Below, piece by piece: positions 10,501 through 17,689 of a stretch of 64,000 bases of DNA; the first letter of the stretch is position 1, and each line of letters starts with the position of its first letter. The stretch spans positions 734,455 through 798,454 of the forward strand of contig NZ_JANYMP010000001.1 of assembly GCF_025061645.1 (NCBI RefSeq), in the 5' to 3' direction. The notes beneath the pieces were generated by a model, which ran no database searches, was not told the origin of the DNA, and saw nothing but the letters and a program-made list of their open reading frames with translations. The translations under genes were made by a program, and so were the position numbers. Source of the stretch: Umezawaea endophytica (GTDB lineage Bacteria; Actinomycetota; Actinomycetes; Mycobacteriales; Pseudonocardiaceae).

Positions 10501-10752
10501 GTACGCCGTCTGCCGCTCGCCGTTGTCCCGCGACGTCACCTGCCAGGACAGGGCGGGGGTGGTGGTGTCGACGTTGATCGGGTCGACCGCCCGGTCGACG
10601 CGCAGCGCGCCGACCGCCAGGTGCGCCGCGCCTGCGCTCGTCCCGACCGCCGGGCTCACCGGGAGCAGCACCACCGCGCCCACCACGACGACCATCCGGA
10701 ACCACGAGCCCCGCAAGCGGCCAGCCACCCCAGCCCCCAACCCCGTGGACAC
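7507..10752 (-). CDS. secreted alpha-L-rhamnosidase, GH78
   Basis: This 1081-residue exported enzyme should remove terminal alpha-L-rhamnose from plant glycosides or rhamnose-rich polysaccharides. An export signal (VVVVGAVVLLPVSPAVG) is followed by a fibronectin-like N-domain (SWQVTSRDNGERQTAY), an inserted laminin/concanavalin-like lectin region near residues 165-300, beta-sandwich domains, and an (alpha/alpha)6 catalytic domain. The catalytic segment reads SLPTDTPVRDERTPPAMDVQ and keeps the Asp, Glu and Asp that correspond to known GH78 active-site acids. The usual DERxGW is DERTPPAM, so this is a divergent subgroup. The GTG start sits just downstream of a LacI-type operator. The stop lies 7 bp from the convergent lipoprotein gene. 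Confidence 0.9.
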   Translation of the reverse strand: MSTGLGAGVAGRLRGSWFRMVVVVGAVVLLPVSPAVGTSAGAAHLAVGALRVDRAVDPINVDTTTPALSWQVTSRDNGERQTAYRVLVASSPDLLRRGRPDVWDTGRVEGDGVVSVPYGGPEPRAGGRYFWTVQVWDSKGRRSALGDVARWETGLRGDWQGAGWITPDTADDKTWADFTLDVDFTVRAAAASVVFRAEDASNYYLWQVNATTTPGKVMLRPHVQVDGRFTTLGEVDLAPVVTPDTLYARHHLRVRAAGTTITTWVDGVQVDVRQDAAHARGTLGFRSSTSGGVPERARYDNLAVHDLAGAPLFSDDFSTDPDPLFPQTTVVDGQLEPTGDPTLVQRDPAAPMLRKDFTLDKPVASARAHVYGLGFHELRLNGGKVGDRVLTPASTPYDRRNLYETYDITSAVRSGPNAVGVWLGNGYGARYNPYGFRWLGPKQAIALIEVTFTDGSRRSVTTDGTWKWSSGAVLANDIYAGETHDARQDQPGWDAPGFDDSRWLPVRTASAPSNDLAPNTMPAMRVVDTLRPVALTEPRPGVFVYDLGQNIAGWARLRVKGPAGTAVRMRTAEELGRDGTLDVTTNRNAAATDTYVLAGREQGETYEPRFTYHGFRYVEVTGFPGRPTAESLDGRVVHADVRSTGTFESSSEMLDRIWRNNRWSVLNNSMSLPTDTPVRDERTPPAMDVQAYHEASVREFDLNSFYAKYLRDLPPGTALPSDAVKAQYPDMAGGQVTLAWTLFEQYGDRATLAETYPAMKAFVDRNAADVPSRIWPANQGFGDWCPPDHGPESNGGMGSPSAGDCFSEVSLVNTALSFQQAANVAKAADALGHPDDARRYTDLAESIRTAFNARFLSADGTTYGSGRQVTSVLPLAFGLVPAQNVRAVGERLVDTILTKDGGHLDTGIFGTRHLVDALARIGRVDVAMTVLHQETYPGFGFEIAHGATTSWEQWLYSSSMETHDHAMFAGVNASLYTVLGGIRPTAPGYRTVAIAPRVPAGLDHVSASLDTVRGPVSSTWRSTDREFTLTVTVPVTSTAVVEVPLRGGRQVRATTGAELVRVDGTTAHYEVGAGTWTFRVR

Positions 10753-10779
10753 ACCCCTGAGGCCGGTCCGCGCTCGGAT

Positions 10780-10791
10780 TGAAACGATTCA
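10780..10791. promoter_or_regulatory. LacI-type operator upstream of rhamnosidase
   Basis: TGAAACGATTCA is one base pair away from a perfect LacI-family palindrome of the TGAAACGTTTCA type used in actinomycete sugar control. It lies 28 bp upstream of the GTG start, where a repressor would block transcription. A related half (TCGTTTCGA) follows at 10796. No LacI-type gene is in the window. Confidence 0.55.
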
Positions 10792-10892
10792 TTTCTCGTT
10801 TCGAGGCTACAAGCCCGGCAGGGGGTGGGGAACGGCTTTATGGCCGAATGCGCCGAGAGGTGGGTGGAGGGTCGGAGGTGCCCGAAAAGCAG

Positions 10893-10927
10893 CGGTGCCG
10901 CGAGGGCGAGAAGCCCTCGCGGCACCG
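10893..10927 (-). terminator. strong hairpin terminator after the sugar dehydrogenase gene
   Basis: Perfect 15-bp GC-rich arms (10893-10907 and 10913-10927) with a 5-base loop lie about 140 bp past the stop of the upstream minus-strand gene. The left arm carries GGTGCCGCGAGGGC. No T run is visible. Confidence 0.7.
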
Positions 10928-11065
10928 GGAACTCGGTCGAACTCCGCCGGGTCGCCCCGGCCCGCGGCACCGGAACCACGACTCCGGACACCGCCGCGGC
11001 GCACAGCCGTTCCGCGGGTGGCCGTGCCGGCTGATCGAGTCCTCAGCCGGCAGGCACCCGTCCCG

Positions 11066-14062
11066 CTAGGCGATCGGTTCGATCCAGATGTTGCGGAACC
11101 TCGGGTTCTCACCGGGGTCGCCGTGGTCCTGCAACCTGATGGCCCCCGGCGACGCGTCCTCGGCGATGTTGTCGCCCGTGCCGCCGTTGATCTCGACGTT
11201 GTCGTGCACGACCGTGCCGTTCCAGACGACAGTGACGCGGGCGTTGTCGGTCTTGACGCCCGCGCTGTCGTACCGGGCGGCGCGGAAGGTGACGTCGTAG
11301 GTCTGCCACGTCAGCGGAGCCGTGGCCATGTTCCGGTCCGGCGCCCTCTTGGAGTAGATCCCGCCCGCCTCGTCGTTCGCGGGAGTGGTGTCCCCGAACG
11401 ACTCCAGGATCTGGACCTCGTAGCGCTCCTGCAAGAAGATGCCGCTGTTGCCCCTGGCCTGGCCGGTGACCGACGACGGGTAGTTCGGCTCGCTCCACTC
11501 GGCGTGCAGGCGGAAGTCGCCGTACTTCTCCTTGGTCCGGATGTCACCGCCGTTGGACTCCACCGAACCACCGGACACCGGCCACGTCGCCGCGCCGCCC
11601 GCGCGCTTCTCCCACGCGTTCAGGTCGGTCCCGCCGAACAACTGGACCCGCTGCACCGCCGTGACGGTGATGTTGTCCAGGTTGACGTTGCCCACGTCGC
11701 CGGAGTCGAACTTGTACGCGACGGTGTTGTTCCCCGCGTTCAGGTTGAGCGTCTCTGGTTGTGTCGACCACTCGTCCCAGGTCGTCGTGCTGGCCAGCCT
11801 CACCTGCCTGACCTTGGTGCCGTTGACGTACACGCTCACCGACTTGGTCCCCGCGGAGGGGTTGGGGCCGTTCGAGTAGCGCAGCGACACGTTGTGCGCG
11901 CCCGCGGTCGCCGCGTTCACCGAGAACGTGGTCGTGGCGCCCTGGTTCCAGTAGCCGTAGACGAAGCCGGTCCCGGTGTAGCCGGGGCGGCTGGTGGTGA
12001 TCTCGGCCCCACCGCTGATGGCGGCGCGTTCCGCCTCGTAGGTCACGGCGGTGGGCACGCCACCGACCTGGGAGTTGAGCGTGTACCAGGCTTCCGTGCT
12101 CCACAGGGGCGTTCCGGCCTCGGACGCGAACGGACGCGGCGACCGGACGTGCACGACCCGACCGGCCTGGAGGCCGGGGATCTTGAGCGTGACGGTCTTG
12201 CGGTCCGCCGACACGGTCGCGGACTCGACGGACAGGGTCTGCTCGTTGAGCTTCGGGCCGCCGTACGCGACGGTCGGGGCGTACCGCCACTGCTGGACCT
12301 GGTACTTGCCCGCCAGGTCCTGGACGGTCGCGGCCGACAGCGGCTGCGTGTACTCGAACTGGAACCCGCCCGGCACCGCGCGCATCGCCAGGATGTCGAA
12401 CGCGGACACGCCGTTCGGGGTCAGCTTCTGCAAGCCGTAGGCGAGCTTGCCCGGCTGGCCCCAGTTGCCGCCGCCGTCGATGCCGCCGGTGTAGATCGCG
12501 CCGTCCGGGCCGACGCTGATGCGGCTCACGCCGGACTCCAGGCCCTGGGTCATGCGGAAGACCGCGCCCTGGTACTCGCCGTTGACCTTCTCCAGGAACA
12601 CCCGTTGCAGACCGCCGTAGGTCACGTCGCCGTAGACCATCTGGCCCGCGAACACGCCCTGGGTCAACTGGACCGGGTTGCTCGGCGAGTTGGCGATCTC
12701 GTTGTGCGGCAACCACACCACCGGCGCGGTGACCGGCTGCGAGTCGTACGGGCCCGCCGGGTTCATGTAGTGGTTGAAGAACCGGTTCTGCTTGACGCGC
12801 ACCAGCTTCGACGCGGGCAGCCAGCCGCCCTGGTTGTCGGTGACGAACGCGTCGCCCTCGGGACCCCAGCCGATGCCGTGCGGGGTCCGCAGACCACCGG
12901 CCACGTAGGACACCGCGCCCGTGTTCTTGTCGATCTTGAGCGTGGTGCCCCGGTTCGGCGCGGGCTGCGGGTCGGTCGTCGCGCCGCCCTCGTTGATCGA
13001 CACCGACAGGTTCAGGTAGAAGAAGCCGTCCTTGTACAGCAGCCCGAACGCGAACTCGTGGAAGTTCCCGCCGAACGGCCAGGTCGCGACCGTGCGGTAG
13101 TTGTCGGTCACGCCGTCGCCGTTGGTGTCGTTCAGCTCCACGAGCCGGTTCTTCTCCGACACGTACAGCTTGCCGTCGACATACTTGATGCCCATCGGCT
13201 CCTTCAGGTCGCTGGCGATGCGCTGCGTCCGCACGCGGGAGGGGTCCGTGCCCCCGGTCGCGTTGCTGATCAGGTGCACCTCGCCGAGCGTCTTGGTCGA
13301 ACCGCCCCAGGTCGCGATGGCCAGCCTGCCGTCGGGCAGCCAGTCCATCCCGGTCACCTGCGGCTGGAAACCGCTGGGCCGCAGGTTGGTCAGTGTGAAG
13401 CCGGGGTACACGCTGTCGAGCGGGAGGCCGTCACCGGGCGTGTCGGTGCCACCGACGCACTCCTTGCGGCCGGGCGCGGTCACCCGGACGACACCGGAAT
13501 CGGTGCTGAGCACCGAGTTCGGCACCAGGACGAAGCTCGACGAGCCGGGCGGCTGCCAGTCCAGGGTGATCTGCTGGCCGCCGACGTTCTCGAACTGCTC
13601 GATCCGCAGCGCGTGGTAGCCCGTCGACAGGTTGACCGACCCCGTCACGGCCGTGGGGCCGTGCAGGCCGTCGTTGTCGATCACGCGGTTGCCGTCGATC
13701 GACAGGCGCGAGCCGTCGTCGCTCGTCAGCCGGAACTGGTAGGTGCCCGCCGTGGTGATGTTGATGTTGCCGGTCACCTCGGACACGAAGTAGTCGTTGA
13801 CGACGAACTCGGCCGTGGTGGACCAGTTGATCGTCGACATCAGCTTGTCGACGTTGGGCGTCTGGCCCGTTTTCAGCGTGCACAACCGGTTCATGCTGGT
13901 CTGCACGTCGAACACCCGCAGCGTCACGCCGGGTTCCTGCGGTGGGACGGCGGCACGGGCGGGTGGGACGACCACCAGGCCCAGGAAAGCCACCAGCAGG
14001 ACTATCAACAGGGAGAACGGCCGCGTGAACGCGCGACCGCGTATGGCGACATACGGAAGCAT
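11066..14062 (-). CDS. secreted four-domain protein: PA14, glucose/sorbosone dehydrogenase-like propeller, CBM6-like, DUF1080
   Basis: This 998-residue exported protein has a signal (FSLLIVLLVAFLGLVVVPP). It then carries a PA14 domain (TSDDGSRLSIDGN, about residues 40-165), a GSDH-like beta-propeller (GMDWLPDGRLAIATW, about 190-590), a CBM6-like module (about 665-790), and a C-terminal DUF1080/3-keto-disaccharide hydrolase-type lectin fold (about 800-998). It probably binds and processes a glycan outside the cell. Whether it oxidises a sugar (PQQ-type) or only binds is not shown. The ATG at 14062 is chosen because AGAGGAG precedes it; an ATG 54 bp upstream lacks a ribosome site. A 9-bp inverted repeat lies in the promoter region. 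Confidence 0.85.
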   Translation of the reverse strand: MLPYVAIRGRAFTRPFSLLIVLLVAFLGLVVVPPARAAVPPQEPGVTLRVFDVQTSMNRLCTLKTGQTPNVDKLMSTINWSTTAEFVVNDYFVSEVTGNINITTAGTYQFRLTSDDGSRLSIDGNRVIDNDGLHGPTAVTGSVNLSTGYHALRIEQFENVGGQQITLDWQPPGSSSFVLVPNSVLSTDSGVVRVTAPGRKECVGGTDTPGDGLPLDSVYPGFTLTNLRPSGFQPQVTGMDWLPDGRLAIATWGGSTKTLGEVHLISNATGGTDPSRVRTQRIASDLKEPMGIKYVDGKLYVSEKNRLVELNDTNGDGVTDNYRTVATWPFGGNFHEFAFGLLYKDGFFYLNLSVSINEGGATTDPQPAPNRGTTLKIDKNTGAVSYVAGGLRTPHGIGWGPEGDAFVTDNQGGWLPASKLVRVKQNRFFNHYMNPAGPYDSQPVTAPVVWLPHNEIANSPSNPVQLTQGVFAGQMVYGDVTYGGLQRVFLEKVNGEYQGAVFRMTQGLESGVSRISVGPDGAIYTGGIDGGGNWGQPGKLAYGLQKLTPNGVSAFDILAMRAVPGGFQFEYTQPLSAATVQDLAGKYQVQQWRYAPTVAYGGPKLNEQTLSVESATVSADRKTVTLKIPGLQAGRVVHVRSPRPFASEAGTPLWSTEAWYTLNSQVGGVPTAVTYEAERAAISGGAEITTSRPGYTGTGFVYGYWNQGATTTFSVNAATAGAHNVSLRYSNGPNPSAGTKSVSVYVNGTKVRQVRLASTTTWDEWSTQPETLNLNAGNNTVAYKFDSGDVGNVNLDNITVTAVQRVQLFGGTDLNAWEKRAGGAATWPVSGGSVESNGGDIRTKEKYGDFRLHAEWSEPNYPSSVTGQARGNSGIFLQERYEVQILESFGDTTPANDEAGGIYSKRAPDRNMATAPLTWQTYDVTFRAARYDSAGVKTDNARVTVVWNGTVVHDNVEINGGTGDNIAEDASPGAIRLQDHGDPGENPRFRNIWIEPIA

Positions 14063-14439
14063 CGTCGCTCCTCTAGGGATGGCAGGGACATCGCCGAAGT
14101 CAAAAGTTACGAACACTTTCGTTCGAGGTCAACGAAAGTCGGCTGGTTTAGACAAAAAGTTGAGACGAACGGCGCAGCGAAGGCCATTTATTTCGGGAAC
14201 CTACCGAACTAATGGCGGGTGAATACCGCTTTGCCTGAGTCGGATGCACCAACCGGGAATGGTCCGGTCGCGCGGAATCGCGAACGCGGCCAGGATAGTC
14301 GCGTCGGCGTGGAATGCGTTTCCCGGTTCGGCGCGTTTCGCCTGCACAGCAGCACTCCTGTCCTCCTCGCGCCGCCGAGCCCGCACGGTGGACGACCGCC
14401 GCCGTACAACCTCGGCGGGGTGCGGCTCGTGACGGAGGT
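14063..14439. other. 377-bp divergent promoter region, AT-richer than surroundings
   Basis: This gap separates the divergent dehydrogenase and acyltransferase genes. The half next to the dehydrogenase (about 14095-14230) is clearly richer in A and T and contains the inverted repeat at 14115-14139. The rest shows no gene or structure that I can support. Confidence 0.6.
14115..14139. promoter_or_regulatory. operator-like 9-bp inverted repeat
   Basis: ACTTTCGTT and AACGAAAGT form a perfect inverted repeat with a 7-bp spacer, 53 bp upstream of the dehydrogenase start. The size and symmetry fit a dimeric repressor of the LacI, ROK or GntR type. The binder is not identified. Confidence 0.55.
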
Positions 14440-15780
14440 ATGGAACCCGGACCTCCCCGAGCGCCGGAGCGGTCGACCACCGAGCCGCTCACCTCCGTCG
14501 TGCCCGCCGATCCGTCGAGGCTCGGCTGGCTGGACGCGCTGCGCGGCATCGCGGCGCTCGTCGTGGTGTTCGACCACTCGTCGTACTCGTACCTGCCGGA
14601 GTTCCGGCGGGAACTGGTGCACGAGGTCAGCACCAGCAGGTACGGCATCATGGTGTTCTTCCTCGTGAGCGGGTACATCATCCCCGCCTCCCTGGAGCGC
14701 AGGGGGAGCGTCCGGGCGTTCTGGATCGGCCGGGTGTTCCGCATCTACCCGCTGTGGGCGGTGGTCGTCACCGCGCTCCTGGTCGCCGGGCTGCTGGGGC
14801 TCGCGAAGATCCGCACCGGGCAGAACGCCGCCACCACGGCCCTCGCCCACGTCACGCTGCTCCAGGAGTTGTTGGGAACGCCCAACCTCCTGATGGTCCT
14901 GTGGACGCTCTCCTACGAGATGGCGTTCTACCTGCTGGTCGTCGGGCTCTTCACGGTCCGGCTGCACCGGCGGTCGGCCGCGGTCGCCGTCGTCCTGGCC
15001 GTGGTCGCCGCCGCGAGCGCGGGGATCCTGCTGCCCGCCTCCGCGCTCTCCGGCGTCGTCGGCACGGGCGCGCTGGTCGCGCTGGTCTCCATCGCCGTCG
15101 TGGCCGCGATCTGCTGCTCCTGCGCCGGATCGCCCGCGCTGCGCGTCGTCGGGGGCGTCCTGGGCGGCGTGCTGGCGCTCGCCCTGGTCGCCACCAACGG
15201 CACCGTCACCGTGTGGGAGGGCGTGGTGATCCTCGCCGTGATGTTCCTCGGCACGGCGGTGTACCGGGCCGACAGCGGTCAGACCCCTTGGTGGCACGCG
15301 ACCTGCGCGACCGCCGTCGTGGTCGCCTGCGCCGTCGGCAGCGCCTGGTGGTCGGGCGACGACGCCCGGTTCACCCGGCAGAGCTGGATCGCGGCGTTCC
15401 TGCTGGCGCTGGCCACCTTCGGCGTCGGACTGGCGACGCGCCGCCTGCGGACGCCGCGCCTGCTGCTGGGACTGGGCGCGATCAGCTACTCGGTCTACCT
15501 GGTGCACCCGGTGCTGCTGGCGGTGAGCGACGGCACGGTCGGCCGCGGACCGCGGGACGACGTGGTGGTCGAGGTGGCGTTCTACGTCGTGCTGCTACCG
15601 CTGTGCGTGCTGACCTACCGCTACGTCGAACGGCCCGGCCGGGCGTGGGGACGGCACCTGGCCCACCGCGGTCCCGCCGTACGCCAGGGTCCCGGCCCGC
15701 CGGTGGTGCGAACGGCGGACCGGGACGGTCAGCGGTGCGCGCTCGTCAAGGACCGAGCGGCGGAGGAGCCGGTCACATGA
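14440..15780 (+). CDS. membrane acyltransferase, family 3 (OafA/NodX type)
   Basis: This protein of about 446 residues has the acyltransferase-3 pattern: GWLDALRGIAALVVVFDHSS near the N-terminus (conserved Arg and His) followed by about ten membrane helices, with VFFLVSGYIIPASLERR. Family members O-acylate sugars, lipids or antibiotics at the membrane. The ATG at 14440 has GGAGG almost touching it, so the true start could differ by some codons. The 3' end overlaps the convergent small secreted protein gene by 8 bp. The acceptor is unknown; nearby carbohydrate genes make a cell-surface glycan plausible. Confidence 0.85.
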   Translation: MEPGPPRAPERSTTEPLTSVVPADPSRLGWLDALRGIAALVVVFDHSSYSYLPEFRRELVHEVSTSRYGIMVFFLVSGYIIPASLERRGSVRAFWIGRVFRIYPLWAVVVTALLVAGLLGLAKIRTGQNAATTALAHVTLLQELLGTPNLLMVLWTLSYEMAFYLLVVGLFTVRLHRRSAAVAVVLAVVAAASAGILLPASALSGVVGTGALVALVSIAVVAAICCSCAGSPALRVVGGVLGGVLALALVATNGTVTVWEGVVILAVMFLGTAVYRADSGQTPWWHATCATAVVVACAVGSAWWSGDDARFTRQSWIAAFLLALATFGVGLATRRLRTPRLLLGLGAISYSVYLVHPVLLAVSDGTVGRGPRDDVVVEVAFYVVLLPLCVLTYRYVERPGRAWGRHLAHRGPAVRQGPGPPVVRTADRDGQRCALVKDRAAEEPVT

Positions 15781-16198
15781 ACTGGAGCCAGCCCGCGTAG
15801 ACCGGCTCGGCGCCGGTGCTGCGGTTCCAGACACCCGCGCGACCGTAGAGGACGCTGCCCTCGTAGTAGTTCTTGTTGCACGAGGCCCACGTGCCCGCGG
15901 TGTGGCTGTTCACGCACCGGCCGCTGCGGTAGAGGGAACCGCCGCGGTAGTTCTCCCAGTCCACGATGGCGGACTTGCCGTCGGAGTCGTTGTCGAGCAC
16001 CCACCAGCGGTCGCCGCTCACCTCGAAGCAGACCTGGACCCCCACCCTGAGCACGTCGCACCTCAGCAGCTCGCCCGACGGCGGGGTGCCCACGACCGCG
16101 TAGTCGGTCTCGTAGTCGACCGCCATCGCCGTGCCGGGCATCGCCAGGCCGATCACGGCCGCGACGGCCATCGACAGGGACAAGATGATCTTGCGCAT
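15773..16198 (-). CDS. small secreted protein of unknown function
   Basis: This 141-residue exported protein has a clear signal peptide (LSMAVAAVIGLAMPGTAMA). The mature domain of about 115 residues is rich in Tyr, Trp and Gly and has four Cys residues that could form two disulfides (LRCDVLRVGVQVCFE and GRCVNSH..WASCNKNYY). It looks like a compact beta-rich extracellular domain. I do not recognise the family. A good ATG and an 8-bp overlap with the convergent acyltransferase support it as real. It could be a surface, inhibitor or toxin-like protein; nothing visible decides. Confidence 0.65.
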   Translation of the reverse strand: MRKIILSLSMAVAAVIGLAMPGTAMAVDYETDYAVVGTPPSGELLRCDVLRVGVQVCFEVSGDRWWVLDNDSDGKSAIVDWENYRGGSLYRSGRCVNSHTAGTWASCNKNYYEGSVLYGRAGVWNRSTGAEPVYAGWLQFM

Positions 16199-16306
16199 GT
16201 GTACCTCTCCGTTGTGACGACTTCCGCCCCTCCGCGAGGGGCGGGGTCCTGGTGGCTCGGCCGGTGACGGCGAGCGGGTGTAGGCGGCGGGACGACGCCG
16301 GTGGGC

Positions 16307-17581
16307 TCAGTCGATCTCGGTGAGCGGGACGGCGAAGATCGCGCGCTTGTCGATGAACGTGCCGCGGTCGACGGACCAGGCGTGCTCGGTGACGGTCCAG
16401 AGCTTCCCGGCGGTGATGCCGGGGCCGTGCTCGTGGTAGAGGTCCTCGCCGCCGACCGCCCAGCTATTGGTGGTGGTCGCCCCGCCGGTCACGGCGGAGT
16501 ACATCCAACTGTGCTGCCGGTTGGAGCTGCGGCCGAAGTAGTAGCGGTCCTCCCACGTCTGCACGCCCTGCACGTTGCTGCGCGGGCTGGTCACCGCGTC
16601 GTGCGCGACCGCCTTGCCGTTCGTCAGCACCGGCAGCCGGGTGCTCGCGTCGACCCGGTACCGGACCACGCGACCGCCGTCCACCGCGGCGTCCGCGCTG
16701 CGCTCGTCGCGGTACTCGCCCACGACGAGCGTGTCCGGCGTGGTGCTGCGGTCCAGCGACAACGACGAGAAGCACAACTGCGTCGCGCTGGGCACGCACT
16801 TCTCCGCGACGGAGTGCACGTACGACGCCACCTGGGGCAGGACGTACTTGTAGTTGTGGGCGTAGTAGGCGTTGCCGCTCTTGCCGATGACGTCCTGCGC
16901 GTCGGAGACCTCCAGGATGCGGTTGACGTCGAACACCCGCAGCCCGCCGACCGTGTCGGTCACGTACAGGTAGTGGCCGAGCCAGGCCAACCCGCCCGCG
17001 TGGATCGGCACCGCCTGGTAGTTCGGCGTCGTCGTCCGCGTCGGCTCGACGAGCAGCACGTGCCGGTACCTGCGGTTCGCCACGTCCAGGAACGACACCC
17101 GCACGCCCTTGTCCGGGCCCGTGAGGTCGTAGTACCAACTGACCAGCATGACGCGGTTCTCGCCCCACAGGCCGTCGTCGTCCGCGTCGGACGAGCCGGT
17201 GATGCCCTGCGGCACCCAGTAGGTGACCTTGCTGTCGCCCTCGTCCCAGCAGAACCGGTCGCTGCTGTGCAGGATCTGCCCGGATCCCAGCGGGAAGTCC
17301 GTTCGGGCGTAGTGCTCGGGAAGCGCTTGCTGCTGCGTGGCCGAACAGGTTTCGATCGGCCGGTTGGCGTCTCCGAGCACCGCCGCGACCGACCTGGTGG
17401 TGCCGAGCGCCGCCTCCAGCTTCACCGCGTAGGGCTCCAGGCTCCAGTCCGGTGTCAGCGTGAACGCGTCGACCGGCCTGCTGTGCACGAGGTCGTCGGC
17501 CTCCTCCGCCCGTACCGGCAACGCCGCGACCAACGCGTACGTGCAGACCAGTAGAACTACCGTGCGCCAACGTTTGCCCAT
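16307..17581 (-). CDS. secreted beta-propeller-like protein of unknown function
   Basis: This 424-residue exported protein has a signal peptide (TVVLLVCTYALVAALPVRA). The mature part has recurring short beta-strand blocks such as GGLAWLGHYLYVTDTVGGLRVF and VQTWEDRYYFGRSS, typical of a propeller read-out rather than an enzyme with a clear active site. The ATG at 17581 has GGGAG at good spacing and is preferred to a GTG six bases upstream. It is divergent from the HTH-STAND-WD40 gene. I cannot name a function. Confidence 0.65.
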   Translation of the reverse strand: MGKRWRTVVLLVCTYALVAALPVRAEEADDLVHSRPVDAFTLTPDWSLEPYAVKLEAALGTTRSVAAVLGDANRPIETCSATQQQALPEHYARTDFPLGSGQILHSSDRFCWDEGDSKVTYWVPQGITGSSDADDDGLWGENRVMLVSWYYDLTGPDKGVRVSFLDVANRRYRHVLLVEPTRTTTPNYQAVPIHAGGLAWLGHYLYVTDTVGGLRVFDVNRILEVSDAQDVIGKSGNAYYAHNYKYVLPQVASYVHSVAEKCVPSATQLCFSSLSLDRSTTPDTLVVGEYRDERSADAAVDGGRVVRYRVDASTRLPVLTNGKAVAHDAVTSPRSNVQGVQTWEDRYYFGRSSNRQHSWMYSAVTGGATTTNSWAVGGEDLYHEHGPGITAGKLWTVTEHAWSVDRGTFIDKRAIFAVPLTEID

Positions 17582-17689
17582 GATCACTCCCGCTCGTCCC
17601 GGTGCACACCAGGTCTAGAGCGGACGGGGTTGATCAGCAGCAGCGCTGGCGCTGGTCAATCAAAAGAAGTCAAAGCGGCGAGGAGATCC

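Larger units (their letters stand above)
10753..11065. other. 313-bp gene-free stretch with rhamnosidase control region and terminator
   Basis: This gap separates two minus-strand genes. It holds an operator-like site close to the rhamnosidase start and a strong hairpin below the stop of the upstream sugar dehydrogenase gene; both are listed separately. I see no credible coding sequence in it. Confidence 0.7.

Noticed and set aside
10148..14212. A very long plus-strand open frame (over 1300 codons) across the rhamnosidase and sugar-dehydrogenase genes
   Set aside because: It is antisense to two clear genes, has no domain and is rich in Arg, Val, His and Gly, as expected for the reverse of high-GC coding DNA.
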